NCBI RefSeq assembly: GCF_007990265.1
Contig: NZ_BJWH01000006.1
Span: forward strand, 115,173-179,172
Origin: Cellulomonas terrae
Lineage (GTDB): Bacteria; Actinomycetota; Actinomycetes; Actinomycetales; Cellulomonadaceae
Direction of reading: 5' to 3'
Length of the DNA: 64,000 nucleotides
Position 1 is the first letter of the stretch, and every line of letters starts with the position of its first letter. Under the pieces are notes generated by a model. The model was not told the origin of the DNA and searched no databases. It saw only the letters and a program-made list of their open reading frames with translations. Both the position numbers and the translations under genes were made by a program. This document shows positions 26,758 to 36,145 of this stretch, piece by piece.

Positions 26758-27672
26758 TCAGGAGCGCCAGCGGTTGACCTTGGCCACCAGATCGGCGTCC
26801 GCGACCCGCCCGGTCGGGGACAGCGTCACCACGGAGCCGTTCGGCCGCAGCCGCGGGTCGGTCGCGTACCTGTCCTCCAGCGACGCCTCGGCGTCGGAGG
26901 ACCCGGCGTCGGCGGCGACGAGCAGGTCGGCGACCTCGTCGGCCAGCCGGTCGAGCTCCTCGGTGGGCGTCGGCGTCCCGGGCAGCGTGTCGCCCCAGAC
27001 GTCCCACAGGAGCAGCTCGTCGCGTTGCCGGTGCGCGAGCTCGGTGACCACGTACCCGCGGACGAACTCCGGCCCGCACAGCTCGGGCAACGACGGGTCC
27101 ACGCCGTAGGTCGACACGTCGAGACCGTCGCGCCGGTGCGCGAGCCACACCTCGGCGGCCGTCTCGAAGGGCGCCCCGAGCCCGGTCGCCAGGTCGTGCG
27201 AGTCGAAGCCGAACCAGTTCTCGGCCATGTCCAGCTCGGCGTCGAAGCGCACCCAGCGGGAGCCGTCCCAGCGCTCGGCGACCACGTGGTCGTGGTGGAA
27301 CCCGGGCCGGAAGTAGCCGGCGAACCCCACGCGGCTGCGCGCCGGGATGCCGTGCTCGCGCAGGACCCCGATCGCGACCAGGGTGTGGTCGCGGCAGCAG
27401 CCGGCGATCTGCCGGGCGGGCGGGCGCGCGGCGTCGAGCGGTCCGGCCGCACGGTCCTGGGCCTCGCCGAGGATGTCGGAGAGCCAGCGCAGGTCGATGT
27501 CGGCGTCCTGGCCCGGGACGAGCTGCTCGGCGCCGGCCCGGTAGTGGATGACCGTGCCGCAGGCTGCTGCGTGCAGCGCCGCCGGGTCGGTACCGACGGC
27601 GGCGAGCAGAGGCGCGTGGTGGCGGGGGTCGGTGTACGGGCTGTGGGTGGCGTACGCGGAGAGGTCGGGCAT
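26758..27672 (-). CDS. Transglutaminase-like domain protein
   Basis: A 304-residue cytoplasmic protein with a transglutaminase/papain-like core. The presumed Cys-His-Asp triad is visible: CCRDHT (about residues 91-96), HDHVVAERWDG (about 126) and FDAELD (about 143), in the order and spacing of bacterial transglutaminase-like domains. Other recurring segments are IHYRAGAEQ and PARSRVGFAGYF. The C-terminal ~110 residues are helical and acidic. Function is unknown; many such domains are proteases or amidases. ATG start at 27672 lies 33 nt after the MerR stop on the same strand, so it is probably in that regulator's operon. Confidence 0.75.
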   Translation of the reverse strand: MPDLSAYATHSPYTDPRHHAPLLAAVGTDPAALHAAACGTVIHYRAGAEQLVPGQDADIDLRWLSDILGEAQDRAAGPLDAARPPARQIAGCCRDHTLVAIGVLREHGIPARSRVGFAGYFRPGFHHDHVVAERWDGSRWVRFDAELDMAENWFGFDSHDLATGLGAPFETAAEVWLAHRRDGLDVSTYGVDPSLPELCGPEFVRGYVVTELAHRQRDELLLWDVWGDTLPGTPTPTEELDRLADEVADLLVAADAGSSDAEASLEDRYATDPRLRPNGSVVTLSPTGRVADADLVAKVNRWRS

Positions 27673-27705
27673 GTCGTCAGCGTGGTCCCTGCCCTTGGGG
27701 CAGGG

Positions 27706-28530
27706 TCAAGCGACCGGCTGCGCGACGTGCGCGACGACGCCCTCGTCGGACCATGGGACGGGGTAGATCTCCCGGGACGGACCGGCTGCCCGGCGATCAC
27801 CCGTGGTGAACCAGGTCTCCAGCGCGACGTACGCGCCGATGATCTGCGGGTACCGGCAGTCGGCCGCGGTGACCGGGACGAACGCCATCGTGTGCGCAGG
27901 CTCCTGGCGCAGCACGACCGTGCCAGCCGGGACGACCGCCCCCTCGTACGGCACGCACGTCTCGACGGGACCGTCACCGTCGTGCCCCACCGCGCCGTGG
28001 AACAGGACCCAGAACTCGGTCCCGTACGACGCCCCGCTCGCGTCGAGGAACGCGCGCAGCTCCAGCACGTCCGACGCGAAGGCGGCCATGAGGTCCTCCT
28101 GGACGACGTGGCGGCGGACGGTCGCGACGGTCCGCGCCGCGACCTCGTGGACGACGACGTCGTCGACGCCGAACTGCCCCGGGTGGGCGGGACCGGCGGG
28201 TTCACCGAGCGTCTGCAGGACGAGGTCCAGCTCGGGCCCACGGTCGACGAGCTCGCGTCGCCGGCCGTCCCACCAGGACCGGATCGCCGACGCCTGCCCG
28301 GCCGGCGCGGCCAGCACGTCCGCGATCGCGCCCAGCGGCATCTCCAGGCGGCGCAGCAGCGAGATCGTGCGCGCCCGGCCGAGCTGTTCCGGGTCGTAGT
28401 AGCGGTAACCGCTGGCGGGGTCGACCCGCACCGGCTCCAGGAGCCCGCGCGCGTCGTAGAGGCGCAGCGCCTTGAGCGAGAGCCCCGACCGGCGCGCGAA
28501 CTCACCGATGGTCACCTCGCCGTCCGCCAC
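27706..28530 (-). CDS. MerR-family regulator with C-terminal effector-binding domain
   Basis: A 274-residue activator-type regulator. The N-terminal winged helix is textbook MerR: TIGEFARRSGLSLKALRLYD (residues 7-26) and GYRYYDPEQLGRARTISLLR. A dimerisation helix follows, then from about residue 120 a GyrI/BmrR-like effector domain (VVVHEVAARTVATVRRHV and the late YVALETWF). Such regulators bend an over-spaced promoter when a hydrophobic or cationic ligand binds, and often control drug-efflux genes; no efflux gene is adjacent. The GTG start lacks a strong Shine-Dalgarno box. The downstream transglutaminase-like gene is the likely cotranscribed partner. Confidence 0.88.
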   Translation of the reverse strand: MADGEVTIGEFARRSGLSLKALRLYDARGLLEPVRVDPASGYRYYDPEQLGRARTISLLRRLEMPLGAIADVLAAPAGQASAIRSWWDGRRRELVDRGPELDLVLQTLGEPAGPAHPGQFGVDDVVVHEVAARTVATVRRHVVQEDLMAAFASDVLELRAFLDASGASYGTEFWVLFHGAVGHDGDGPVETCVPYEGAVVPAGTVVLRQEPAHTMAFVPVTAADCRYPQIIGAYVALETWFTTGDRRAAGPSREIYPVPWSDEGVVAHVAQPVA

Positions 28531-28542
28531 GGGCCGAGGATA

Positions 28543-28580
28543 GCGACGGGCCCCTCCACCACAGCGGAGGGACCCGTCGC
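28543..28580 (-). terminator. Terminator after the FKBP gene
   Basis: Arms GCGACGGGCCCCTCC (28543-28557) and GGAGGGACCCGTCGC (28566-28580) pair over 15 positions with one mismatch and an 8-nt loop, 7 nt beyond the FKBP stop on the minus strand. It insulates the MerR gene start. Confidence 0.75.
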
Positions 28581-28587
28581 GGGGAGC

Positions 28588-28995
28588 TCAGTTGCTGGTG
28601 CCGACGATGTCGACGACGAAGACGAGCGTGTCCCCACCCTTGATGCCGGCCTGCGGGACGCCGCGGTCGCCGTAGCCCAGGTGCGACGGGATCGACAGGA
28701 GCACGCGCGAGCCGACCTGCTGGCCGACGAGGCCCTCGTCCCAGCCGCCGATGACCGCGCCGACGCCGATCGGGAAGCTGATCGAGGAGCCGCGGTCGTA
28801 CGAGTTGTCGAACACCCCGCCCTGCCACGCCTGACCGAGGTAGTGCACCTCGAGGTCGTCGCCGGCCTCGACGAGAGCGCCGTCGCCGCGGGACAGGACC
28901 AGGACCTCGAGCTCACCGGACGCCGCGGCGTCCGGGAAGGTCAGCGTCGGCTTCTGGCCGAAAGAACCCGAGACCTCGGGCAGCGCTGCGGACAT
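28588..28995 (-). CDS. FKBP-type peptidyl-prolyl cis-trans isomerase
   Basis: A 135-residue single-domain FKBP that speeds proline isomerisation during folding. The core shows VHYLGQAWQGGVFDNSYDRG, IGGWDEGLVGQQVGSRVLLS, IPSHLGYGDRG and a final GDTLVFVVDIVG, covering the FKBP strands and the active-site pocket. There is no signal peptide or lipobox, so it is cytoplasmic, unlike many actinobacterial FKBPs that are lipoproteins. The ATG start at 28995 is behind AAGGAG. It is divergent from the alpha/beta hydrolase-tetR operon and ends in its own terminator, so it is most likely monocistronic. Confidence 0.92.
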   Translation of the reverse strand: MSAALPEVSGSFGQKPTLTFPDAAASGELEVLVLSRGDGALVEAGDDLEVHYLGQAWQGGVFDNSYDRGSSISFPIGVGAVIGGWDEGLVGQQVGSRVLLSIPSHLGYGDRGVPQAGIKGGDTLVFVVDIVGTSN

Positions 28996-29070
28996 GACGT
29001 ACTCCTTCGGTGGATGACAGTGCGCGCACCATCTTGCCAACGTCGACCGACAGGTGCCGAACCGAGGGGG

Positions 29071-29099
29071 TTGACGACGTTGGCTAATGCCATTAGCTT
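29071..29099 (+). promoter_or_regulatory. Promoter with overlapping palindromic operator for the hydrolase-tetR operon
   Basis: TTGACG (29071-29076), a 17-bp spacer and TAGCTT (29094-29099) form a good promoter. The dyad GCTAAT-GCC-ATTAGC (29083-29097) covers the spacer and runs into the -10, so a bound repressor would block polymerase. The tetR gene is the second gene of the operon, the obvious candidate for self-repression. The -10 ends 7 nt before the ATG, predicting a leaderless transcript; no Shine-Dalgarno is present. Confidence 0.7.
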
Positions 29100-29106
29100 T
29101 TATCTC

Positions 29107-29970
29107 ATGACACAGCATCTCCGCCGCCCCGAGGGGCGCGTCGCCTACTCGCTCGACGGCCCCGCAGCCGGTCCGCTCGTCGTCCTGATCCCCGGCATGG
29201 GCGACCTGCGGAGCACCTGGCGGGAGCTCACCGGCCCGCTCGTCGAGGCCGGCCACCGCGTCGCCGTCATGGACCTGCGCGGCCACGGCGACTCCGACAC
29301 GACGTTCGCCACGCACGGCGACGTGGTGACCGGCCAGGACGCCCTCGCCCTCGTCGAGCACCTCGGCGGACCCGCCGTGCTCGTCGGCAACTCGATGGGC
29401 GCCGGTGCCGCCGCGTGGGCCGCCGCCGAACGACCCGACCTCGTCGCGGGCCTCGTCCTGACCTGCCCGTTCCTGCGCGACCGCCCGATGCCGGCGGTCG
29501 TCACCGGCGTCATGCACGGCCTCATGCGCGTCCTCTTCACCCGCCCGTGGGGCGCCGCCGCCTGGGCCGCGTACTACCGCGGCACCCTCAACCGCGGCAC
29601 CAAGGCTCCGTGGCTCGACGAGCACGTCGCAGACCTCAAGGCGTCGATGACGGACCCCGCGCACCTGCGCTCCTTCCGCCACCTGTCCGTGCAGCTCACG
29701 CACGCGCCGGTCGAGGCCCGCATCTCGGAGATCACGGCTCCGGCGGTCGCCTTCGTCGGCGCGATCGACCCCGACTTCACGGATCCCGCTGCCGAGGCCG
29801 AGTGGCTGCGCGGCGCGATCGACGCCGACGTGACCCTCATCCCCGACGTCGCGCACTACCCGCAGAACCAGGCGCCCGAGATCGTCGTCCCTCGCACGCT
29901 CGCGTTCCTCGCGGACCTCCCCCGCGACGCCGCCGGCCGGTTCCAGGTCCGCGCGGACGCGCGTGCCTAG
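29107..29970 (+). CDS. Alpha/beta hydrolase
   Basis: A 287-residue alpha/beta-hydrolase. The nucleophile elbow is GNSMGAG (Ser near residue 98), the oxyanion region is LIPGMGDLRSTW (about 29-40), and the acid and His lie in FVGAIDPDFTD and DVAHYPQNQAPE near the end. The cap holds LFTRPWGAAAWAAYYRGTL. Substrate is not determined; possibilities are an esterase, C-C hydrolase or haloperoxidase-like enzyme. It begins at ATG 29107 right behind a strong promoter, without a ribosome-binding site. Its stop overlaps the tetR start by 8 nt, so the enzyme and its presumed repressor are made together. Confidence 0.88.
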   Translation: MTQHLRRPEGRVAYSLDGPAAGPLVVLIPGMGDLRSTWRELTGPLVEAGHRVAVMDLRGHGDSDTTFATHGDVVTGQDALALVEHLGGPAVLVGNSMGAGAAAWAAAERPDLVAGLVLTCPFLRDRPMPAVVTGVMHGLMRVLFTRPWGAAAWAAYYRGTLNRGTKAPWLDEHVADLKASMTDPAHLRSFRHLSVQLTHAPVEARISEITAPAVAFVGAIDPDFTDPAAEAEWLRGAIDADVTLIPDVAHYPQNQAPEIVVPRTLAFLADLPRDAAGRFQVRADARA

Positions 29971-30559
29971 GGCCGGACTCGACCGGTCCGCCGTCGTCGA
30001 CCTGGCCCTCGCGGCCGTCGACGCCGGCGGTCCGACGGGCTTCGCCGACCTCACGCTCTCGGCCGTCGCTGCCCGTGCCGGCGTCGCGGTGCCGAGCCTC
30101 TACAAGCACGTCCCGGGCCTGCCCACGCTGCGCCGCGAGGTGGCCCTGGTCTGCATCGAGCAGGTGGGGGACGCCCTGCGCGCCGCCCGCGCGGACCACG
30201 ACGGCGCCGACCTGCTGCCGGCCATGGCGCGTGCGATGCGGTCGTTCGCACGCCGCTGGCCCGGCCGCTACGGCGCCGTCCAGGGCGCAGCGTGGGTGCA
30301 CGACCCCGACGCCCAGGCTGTCCGCGAGGCGAGCGTCCGCGTGGTGGCCGAGCTCGTCGACGCCGTCGCCGCGCTGGGGGTCCCCGACGACCGCAGGATC
30401 GACGCCGTCCGCGCGGTCCGTGCGTCCGTGCACGGCTTCGTCGTCCTCGAGCTCGACGGCGGCTTCGGCATGCCCGACGACGTCGACGCGAGCTTCGACT
30501 TCCTCGTCGCCGGCCTCGTCGGCGGCCTGGAGCGCCTCGCGACGAACGCCCCGGCCTGA
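29963..30559 (+). CDS. TetR/AcrR-family transcriptional regulator
   Basis: A 198-residue repressor. The N-terminal helix-turn-helix spans about residues 28-52, with LTLSAVAARAGVAVPSLYKH carrying the TetR recognition helix. The C-terminal ligand domain contains VHGFVVLELDGGFGMP, close to the TetR_C_33/WHG signature (here HGF). GTG start overlaps the hydrolase gene end by 8 nt. The palindrome in the operon promoter (29083-29097) is the expected binding site, giving autoregulation; the inducer is probably a hydrolase substrate. It converges on the acetylxylan esterase gene with only 16 nt between stops and no terminator hairpin. Confidence 0.9.
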   Translation: MPRAGLDRSAVVDLALAAVDAGGPTGFADLTLSAVAARAGVAVPSLYKHVPGLPTLRREVALVCIEQVGDALRAARADHDGADLLPAMARAMRSFARRWPGRYGAVQGAAWVHDPDAQAVREASVRVVAELVDAVAALGVPDDRRIDAVRAVRASVHGFVVLELDGGFGMPDDVDASFDFLVAGLVGGLERLATNAPA

Positions 30560-30575
30560 CCGGGCCGACCGCCGC

Positions 30576-31592
30576 TCAGGCGAGCGCGGACGCCGGGACG
30601 GTCCGCTGCGCCAGCAGCGACCGCAGCCAGCGCAGCTGCCGGTCGAGCTGGTGGGCCTGACCGCCCTCGTGCTGGTTGAACGCGTAGACCTCGATGTCGG
30701 TGGCGGGTCGTGTCGGCGACAGCCCCGCGTAGTGGTTGTAGGCCGCGAACACCGTGGACGGCGGGCACGTCTGGTCCCGCAGCGCGACGGAGAACAGGGC
30801 GGGCGCCGACGCACGTCGCGCGAAGTGCACGCCGTCCAGGTACGACATCGTGCGCAGGACGGTGGCCTCCTGGTCGCGGTGCACGGCGAGGTACTGCACG
30901 AGCTCGCCGTACGGGAACGCGTCGGTGATGCCCAGCGCGCGGGGGTAGTGGCACAGGAACGGCACGTCGGGCATGACCGCGGCGAGGCCGTCGGCCAGGC
31001 CGGCCACCGCGAGCGCGAGGCCGCCGCCCTGGCTGATCCCCGCGACGGTCACCCGCGCGGGGTCGACGCCGGGCAGCGCACGCACGGCGTCGACCGCGCG
31101 GACGGCGTCCGTGATGAGCCGCCGGTAGTAGTGCTCGTGCGGGTCGTGGATCCCCCGCGTCATCACCCCGGGCGACGCCGGTCCGGAGCCTGCCGGGTCG
31201 GGCGTGTGGCCGCCGGCCCCCCAGGTGGACCCCTGCCCGCGCGTGTCCATGACCAGGTGCACGTACCCGGCGGCCGCCCAGGCGAGCCGCTCGTGCGCGA
31301 ACCCGCGCCCGCCGCCGTACCCGATGAGCTCGACCACGGCGGGCAGGTCCCCGACCGCCCCCGCGGGCCGCGTGACCCACGCCTTGATCGGCTGCCCGCC
31401 GAACCCGGCGAACGTCACGTCGAACGCGTCGATGACGGTCAGCCCGGAGTCGACGGGCTCGACGGAGAGCGCCAGGTCGTGCGACCTCGCCGACGCCAGC
31501 GTCGACGACCAGAACTCGTCGAAGTCCGCCGGCTCGTCCAGCTCGGGCAGGTAGCGCTCGAGCTCGGGCAGGGGAAGGTCGAACAGGGCCAT
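30576..31592 (-). CDS. Acetylxylan esterase / cephalosporin-C deacetylase family (CE7)
   Basis: A 338-residue esterase of carbohydrate esterase family 7, which removes acetyl groups from xylo-oligosaccharides. The catalytic Ser is in GISQGGG (about residue 190), and the family markers RGQGST (about 118) and the late HEGG (His of the triad) are present, as is the N-terminal FDEFWSSTL segment. It has no signal peptide, so it acts on imported oligosaccharides. ATG start behind AAGGAG. With the GH1 lipoprotein and the sugar-binding lipoprotein it suggests plant-polymer use. No CelR-type operator was seen upstream. Antibiotic deacetylation is a side activity of the family. Confidence 0.92.
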   Translation of the reverse strand: MALFDLPLPELERYLPELDEPADFDEFWSSTLASARSHDLALSVEPVDSGLTVIDAFDVTFAGFGGQPIKAWVTRPAGAVGDLPAVVELIGYGGGRGFAHERLAWAAAGYVHLVMDTRGQGSTWGAGGHTPDPAGSGPASPGVMTRGIHDPHEHYYRRLITDAVRAVDAVRALPGVDPARVTVAGISQGGGLALAVAGLADGLAAVMPDVPFLCHYPRALGITDAFPYGELVQYLAVHRDQEATVLRTMSYLDGVHFARRASAPALFSVALRDQTCPPSTVFAAYNHYAGLSPTRPATDIEVYAFNQHEGGQAHQLDRQLRWLRSLLAQRTVPASALA

Positions 31593-31667
31593 CGTGCTCC
31601 TTCGCAGCGACCGGACGGACAGCGGTTCCCGCAGAACCTACAGCTCCCCGCAGGGACGTGCGACGGC

Positions 31668-33053
<1,386 letters not shown>

Positions 33054-33094
33054 TGTGCTGCCGCTCCCATGGGTGGTGGGTCGGGCAGACGCAC

Positions 33095-33133
33095 GTCGGC
33101 CCGGGTGCGATCGATCATCGCACCCGGGCCGAC
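33095..33133 (-). terminator. Strong terminator after the YccA/BI-1 gene
   Basis: A perfect 17-bp inverted repeat (arms at 33095-33111 and 33117-33133, beginning GTCGGCCCGGGTGCGAT) with a 5-nt loop, 18 nt beyond the stop of the upstream minus-strand gene and 41 nt before the cbs start. Confidence 0.88.
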
Positions 33134-33151
33134 GGCAGTCAGGTCAGGCGG

Positions 33152-33967
33152 TCAGTCGCCACGCAGGATCGCGAAGATCCGCAGCAGCTCCAGGTACAGC
33201 CAGACGAGCGTCACGACGAGGCCGAACGCCGCCGTCCACGCGAGCTTGGCCGGCACACCGGCCTCGACACCGCGCTTGATGGAGTCGAAGTCGACGATGA
33301 GCATCGCGGCTGCGAGCACGACCGCGATCAGGCCGATGACCACGCCGAGGGGCCCGGACCGCATCGGGCCGTACCCGTCGCCCGTGTTGCCGAACAGCAT
33401 GAACACGACGTTGATCAGCGAGTACGCGAGGTAGCCGACCATGGCGACCAGCAGCACGCGCTGGAACTTCGGCGTGACCCGGACCCGGCCGGACTTGAAC
33501 AGGAAGAGCGAGACCGCGAACACCGAGAGCGTCGCGAGCACGGCCTGACCGACGATGCCCTCGAACCGCGCCTCGTAGAACGCGCTGAGGCCCCCGAGGA
33601 AGACACCCTGCGCCGCGGCGTATAGCATGATCAGCGGCGGGCTCGGCTGCTTCTTGAACGCGTTGACCAGGCCGAGCACGAGACCGACGATCGCGCCGAA
33701 GATCCAGAGCCCGGGTGCGAGCACCCACGTCGCCGCGCCGGTCACGACCAGGATCGCGAGCAGGCCGGCGGTCTTCATGATGACGTCGTCGTACGTCAGC
33801 CGGCCCGTCTCGCGCGTGGTGGCGGCGGGGGCGTCGTACATCTGGTCGAGGGTGGCGGCATCAGCCACCTGGGCACCGGCGGTGCCGTAGGAGACCGTCG
33901 ACCTCTGGCCCTTGCGCTGCACGGGATCCTGGAAGACGGGACTGTTGTTGAAGATGGGATTGGCCAT
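33152..33967 (-). CDS. Bax inhibitor-1/YccA family membrane protein
   Basis: A 271-residue protein with seven predicted membrane helices after a ~75-residue hydrophilic N-terminus (MANPIFNNSPVF, RETGRLTYDDVIMKTAG). The N-terminal pattern and the seven-helix core, with FYEARFEGIVGQAVLATL and DFDSIKRGVEAG carrying the conserved acidic residues, mark the actinobacterial Bax inhibitor-1-like subgroup. Bacterial members are implicated in pH-sensitive calcium leak or protease control, but function here is unknown. ATG start behind AGGAGG. Divergent from the ABC transporter at 34164 across 196 bp and followed by a very strong terminator. Confidence 0.87.
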   Translation of the reverse strand: MANPIFNNSPVFQDPVQRKGQRSTVSYGTAGAQVADAATLDQMYDAPAATTRETGRLTYDDVIMKTAGLLAILVVTGAATWVLAPGLWIFGAIVGLVLGLVNAFKKQPSPPLIMLYAAAQGVFLGGLSAFYEARFEGIVGQAVLATLSVFAVSLFLFKSGRVRVTPKFQRVLLVAMVGYLAYSLINVVFMLFGNTGDGYGPMRSGPLGVVIGLIAVVLAAAMLIVDFDSIKRGVEAGVPAKLAWTAAFGLVVTLVWLYLELLRIFAILRGD

Positions 33968-34163
33968 GGCGTCCTCCTGGACGGATCGGGCGCTGTCAGA
34001 CGAGGCTGTCACCGTAGCGAACGTCGGCAGGGGCGCGTTCGTTCCCACGTCTCGCACGCCTCGGCCATTCGGCGGGGGCGGATCCCCCCTTGGTCCGATG
34101 TATGGCCTTGCCGTAGCCCCCTAGGGTCGACACGGCTCCACTCCCGACGACGAGGATTCAGCG

Positions 34164-35135
34164 ATGATCGAGGCCCACGACCTCACCAAGAGATACGGCA
34201 GCAAACTGGCGGTGGACGGGATCTCGTTCACCGTGCAGCCCGGCCGGGTCACCGGCTTCCTGGGGCCCAACGGCGCCGGCAAGTCCACCACGATGCGGAT
34301 GATCGTCGGCCTCGACCGGCCGACGCACGGCACCGTCACCGTCAACGGCCGCCCCTACGCCGAGCACCGCTCCCCGCTCACGCAGGTCGGCGCGCTGCTC
34401 GAGGCGAAGGCCGTCCACACCGGCCGCAGCGCCCGCAACCACCTGCGCGCCATCGCGGCGACGCACGGCATCGGGAACAAGCGCGTCAACGAGGTCATCT
34501 CGATGACCGGCCTGGACACCGTCGCGAAGCGTCGCGTCGGGGGCTTCTCGCTCGGCATGGGGCAGCGCCTCGGCATCGCGGCCGCCCTGGTCGGGGACCC
34601 GCAGACGCTGATCCTCGACGAGCCGGTCAACGGGCTGGACCCCGAGGGCGTCCTGTGGGTGCGCAACCTGGTCAAGTACCTGGCTGCCTCCGAGGGCCGC
34701 ACGGTCTTCCTGTCCTCGCACCTCATGAGCGAGATGGCCGTGACCGCGGACCACCTGATCGTCATCGGCCGCGGCAAGATCATCGCCGACGGCCCCGTCG
34801 ACACCGTGATCTCCGAGGCCACCCGGTCCACCGTGCGCGTGCGGTCGCCGCAGGCCACGGACCTGGCCGCACGCCTGGCCGGTCCCGCCGTGACCATCAC
34901 CCCCGCCGAGGACGGTCTGCTCGAGGTGCACGGCGCCACGGCCGTCGAGGTCGGCGAGATCGCCGCCGCGTCGGGCATCGTCCTGCACGAGCTCACGCCG
35001 TTGCAGGGTTCCCTGGAGGACGCGTACATGTCCCTGACGTCGGACTCCGTCGAGTACCACTCCGCCGAGATCCCGGGTGCGGAGCCCCGCGCCACGACGA
35101 CTGCCGCGACGACCACCGGAGAGGACGCCCGATGA
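34164..35135 (+). CDS. ABC transporter ATPase (DrrA/ABC-2 type)
   Basis: A 323-residue ATPase. Walker A is GPNGAGKST (about residues 35-43), the signature is FSLGMGQRLGI, Walker B is LILDEPVNGLDPEG and the switch His lies in FLSSHLMSEM. The LGMGQR signature and the ~100-residue C-terminal extension are typical of ATPases that work with ABC-2 exporters of lipids or antibiotics. ATG start follows GACGAGGA at a long spacing. The stop overlaps the permease start (ATGA). Substrate unknown; such pairs often give self-protection against peptides or drugs. Confidence 0.92.
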   Translation: MIEAHDLTKRYGSKLAVDGISFTVQPGRVTGFLGPNGAGKSTTMRMIVGLDRPTHGTVTVNGRPYAEHRSPLTQVGALLEAKAVHTGRSARNHLRAIAATHGIGNKRVNEVISMTGLDTVAKRRVGGFSLGMGQRLGIAAALVGDPQTLILDEPVNGLDPEGVLWVRNLVKYLAASEGRTVFLSSHLMSEMAVTADHLIVIGRGKIIADGPVDTVISEATRSTVRVRSPQATDLAARLAGPAVTITPAEDGLLEVHGATAVEVGEIAAASGIVLHELTPLQGSLEDAYMSLTSDSVEYHSAEIPGAEPRATTTAATTTGEDAR

Positions 35136-35995
35136 GCACCGCCGTCGCCACCGAGCCCCCGCGCACGAACGCCCCGCTGACCCCCCACAAGCTCACGTTC
35201 GGCCACCTGCTGCGCGGCGAGTGGATCAAGTTCTGGTCGGTCCGGTCGACCATCTGGACCCTGGCCATCTTCCTGCTGGCGACCGTCGGCCTGGTCGTCC
35301 TGATCAGCCTGGCGTTCGTCAACGCTCCCAGCCCCGAAGAGGGCGGTCCGCCCGACGCGAGCGACGCGCTCGGGCCGCTGAGCTTCGCGGTGACCCTCGG
35401 CCAGCTCGCGCTGGCCGTCCTCGGCGCCCTGACCATCACGAGCGAGTACACGACGGGGATGATCCGCTCGAGCCTGACGGCCGCCCCCAAGCGCCTCCCG
35501 GTCCTGTGGTCCAAGGCGATCGTGCTGGTCGTCGCGGTCCTCGGGGCGTCGCTCGTGGCCGTGGCCGCCGGGACGGGCCTGCAGTGGCTGTTCTTCGACA
35601 GCCAGGGCCTCTCGGTCGACTTCAGCGACCCGGACATGATCCGTCCGCTCGTCGGCACCGCGGTGTACCTCGCCACCATCGCGCTGTTCTCGTACGCGCT
35701 CGGTGCGCTCATGCGGCACTCGGCCGCGGCCATCGCGACCGTGCTGGGCCTCCTGCTCGTCGCGCCGATCCTGTTCAGCTCGATCCCGTGGAAGCCGCTG
35801 ACCCTGATGGCCCCGTTCCTGCCGGGTCTCGCCGGTCAGCAGCTCACGCAGACGGATGCCCAGCTCGAGATGTCGGCCTCGTTCTCGGACGTCGGTGCCG
35901 ACCTCAGCGCCTGGGAGGGCTACGGCGTCCTGGTCCTGTGGGTCGTCGTCGTCCTCGGGGTGGCCGCCGTGCTGCTGAAGAAGCGCGACGCCTGA
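35132..35995 (+). CDS. ABC-2 type permease subunit
   Basis: A 287-residue permease with six predicted helices, ATG overlapping the ATPase stop (ATGA). The N-terminus has the usual pre-helix motif LLRGEWIKFWSVRSTIWTL. The central loop holds TITSEYTTGMIRSSLTAAPKR, which in this family contacts the ATPase. Later helices include LGALMRHSAAAIATVLGLLLV. The pair forms a full exporter as two ATPases plus two permeases. No dedicated regulator is adjacent. A hairpin terminator follows 12 nt after the stop. Confidence 0.9.
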   Translation: MSTAVATEPPRTNAPLTPHKLTFGHLLRGEWIKFWSVRSTIWTLAIFLLATVGLVVLISLAFVNAPSPEEGGPPDASDALGPLSFAVTLGQLALAVLGALTITSEYTTGMIRSSLTAAPKRLPVLWSKAIVLVVAVLGASLVAVAAGTGLQWLFFDSQGLSVDFSDPDMIRPLVGTAVYLATIALFSYALGALMRHSAAAIATVLGLLLVAPILFSSIPWKPLTLMAPFLPGLAGQQLTQTDAQLEMSASFSDVGADLSAWEGYGVLVLWVVVVLGVAAVLLKKRDA

Positions 35996-36007
35996 CCTGA
36001 CACACGA

Positions 36008-36043
36008 CGACGGGGGCGGTCCGCGTGCGGGCCGCCCCCGTCG
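36008..36043 (+). terminator. Terminator after the ABC-2 permease gene
   Basis: Arms CGACGGGGGCGG (36008-36019) and CCGCCCCCGTCG (36032-36043) are exact complements with a 12-nt loop. Confidence 0.8.
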
Positions 36044-36145
36044 CCGCGCCCAGCGGCGTGGGGACGAGCACGACGCCCACGGCACCCGGGGCTGACAGCG
36101 GCTAGCGTGGGCCGCCGCAGGACCACTCCCCGACGAAGGACCTCG

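Noticed and set aside
26284..29970. 1,228-codon plus-strand frame across the transglutaminase, MerR and FKBP genes
   Set aside because: It covers three clear minus-strand genes. Only its last 287 codons, from ATG 29107, are the real alpha/beta hydrolase.
34122..34127. TAGGGT as -10 of the ABC-2 transporter operon
   Set aside because: No acceptable -35 at 16-18 bp; not listed as a promoter.
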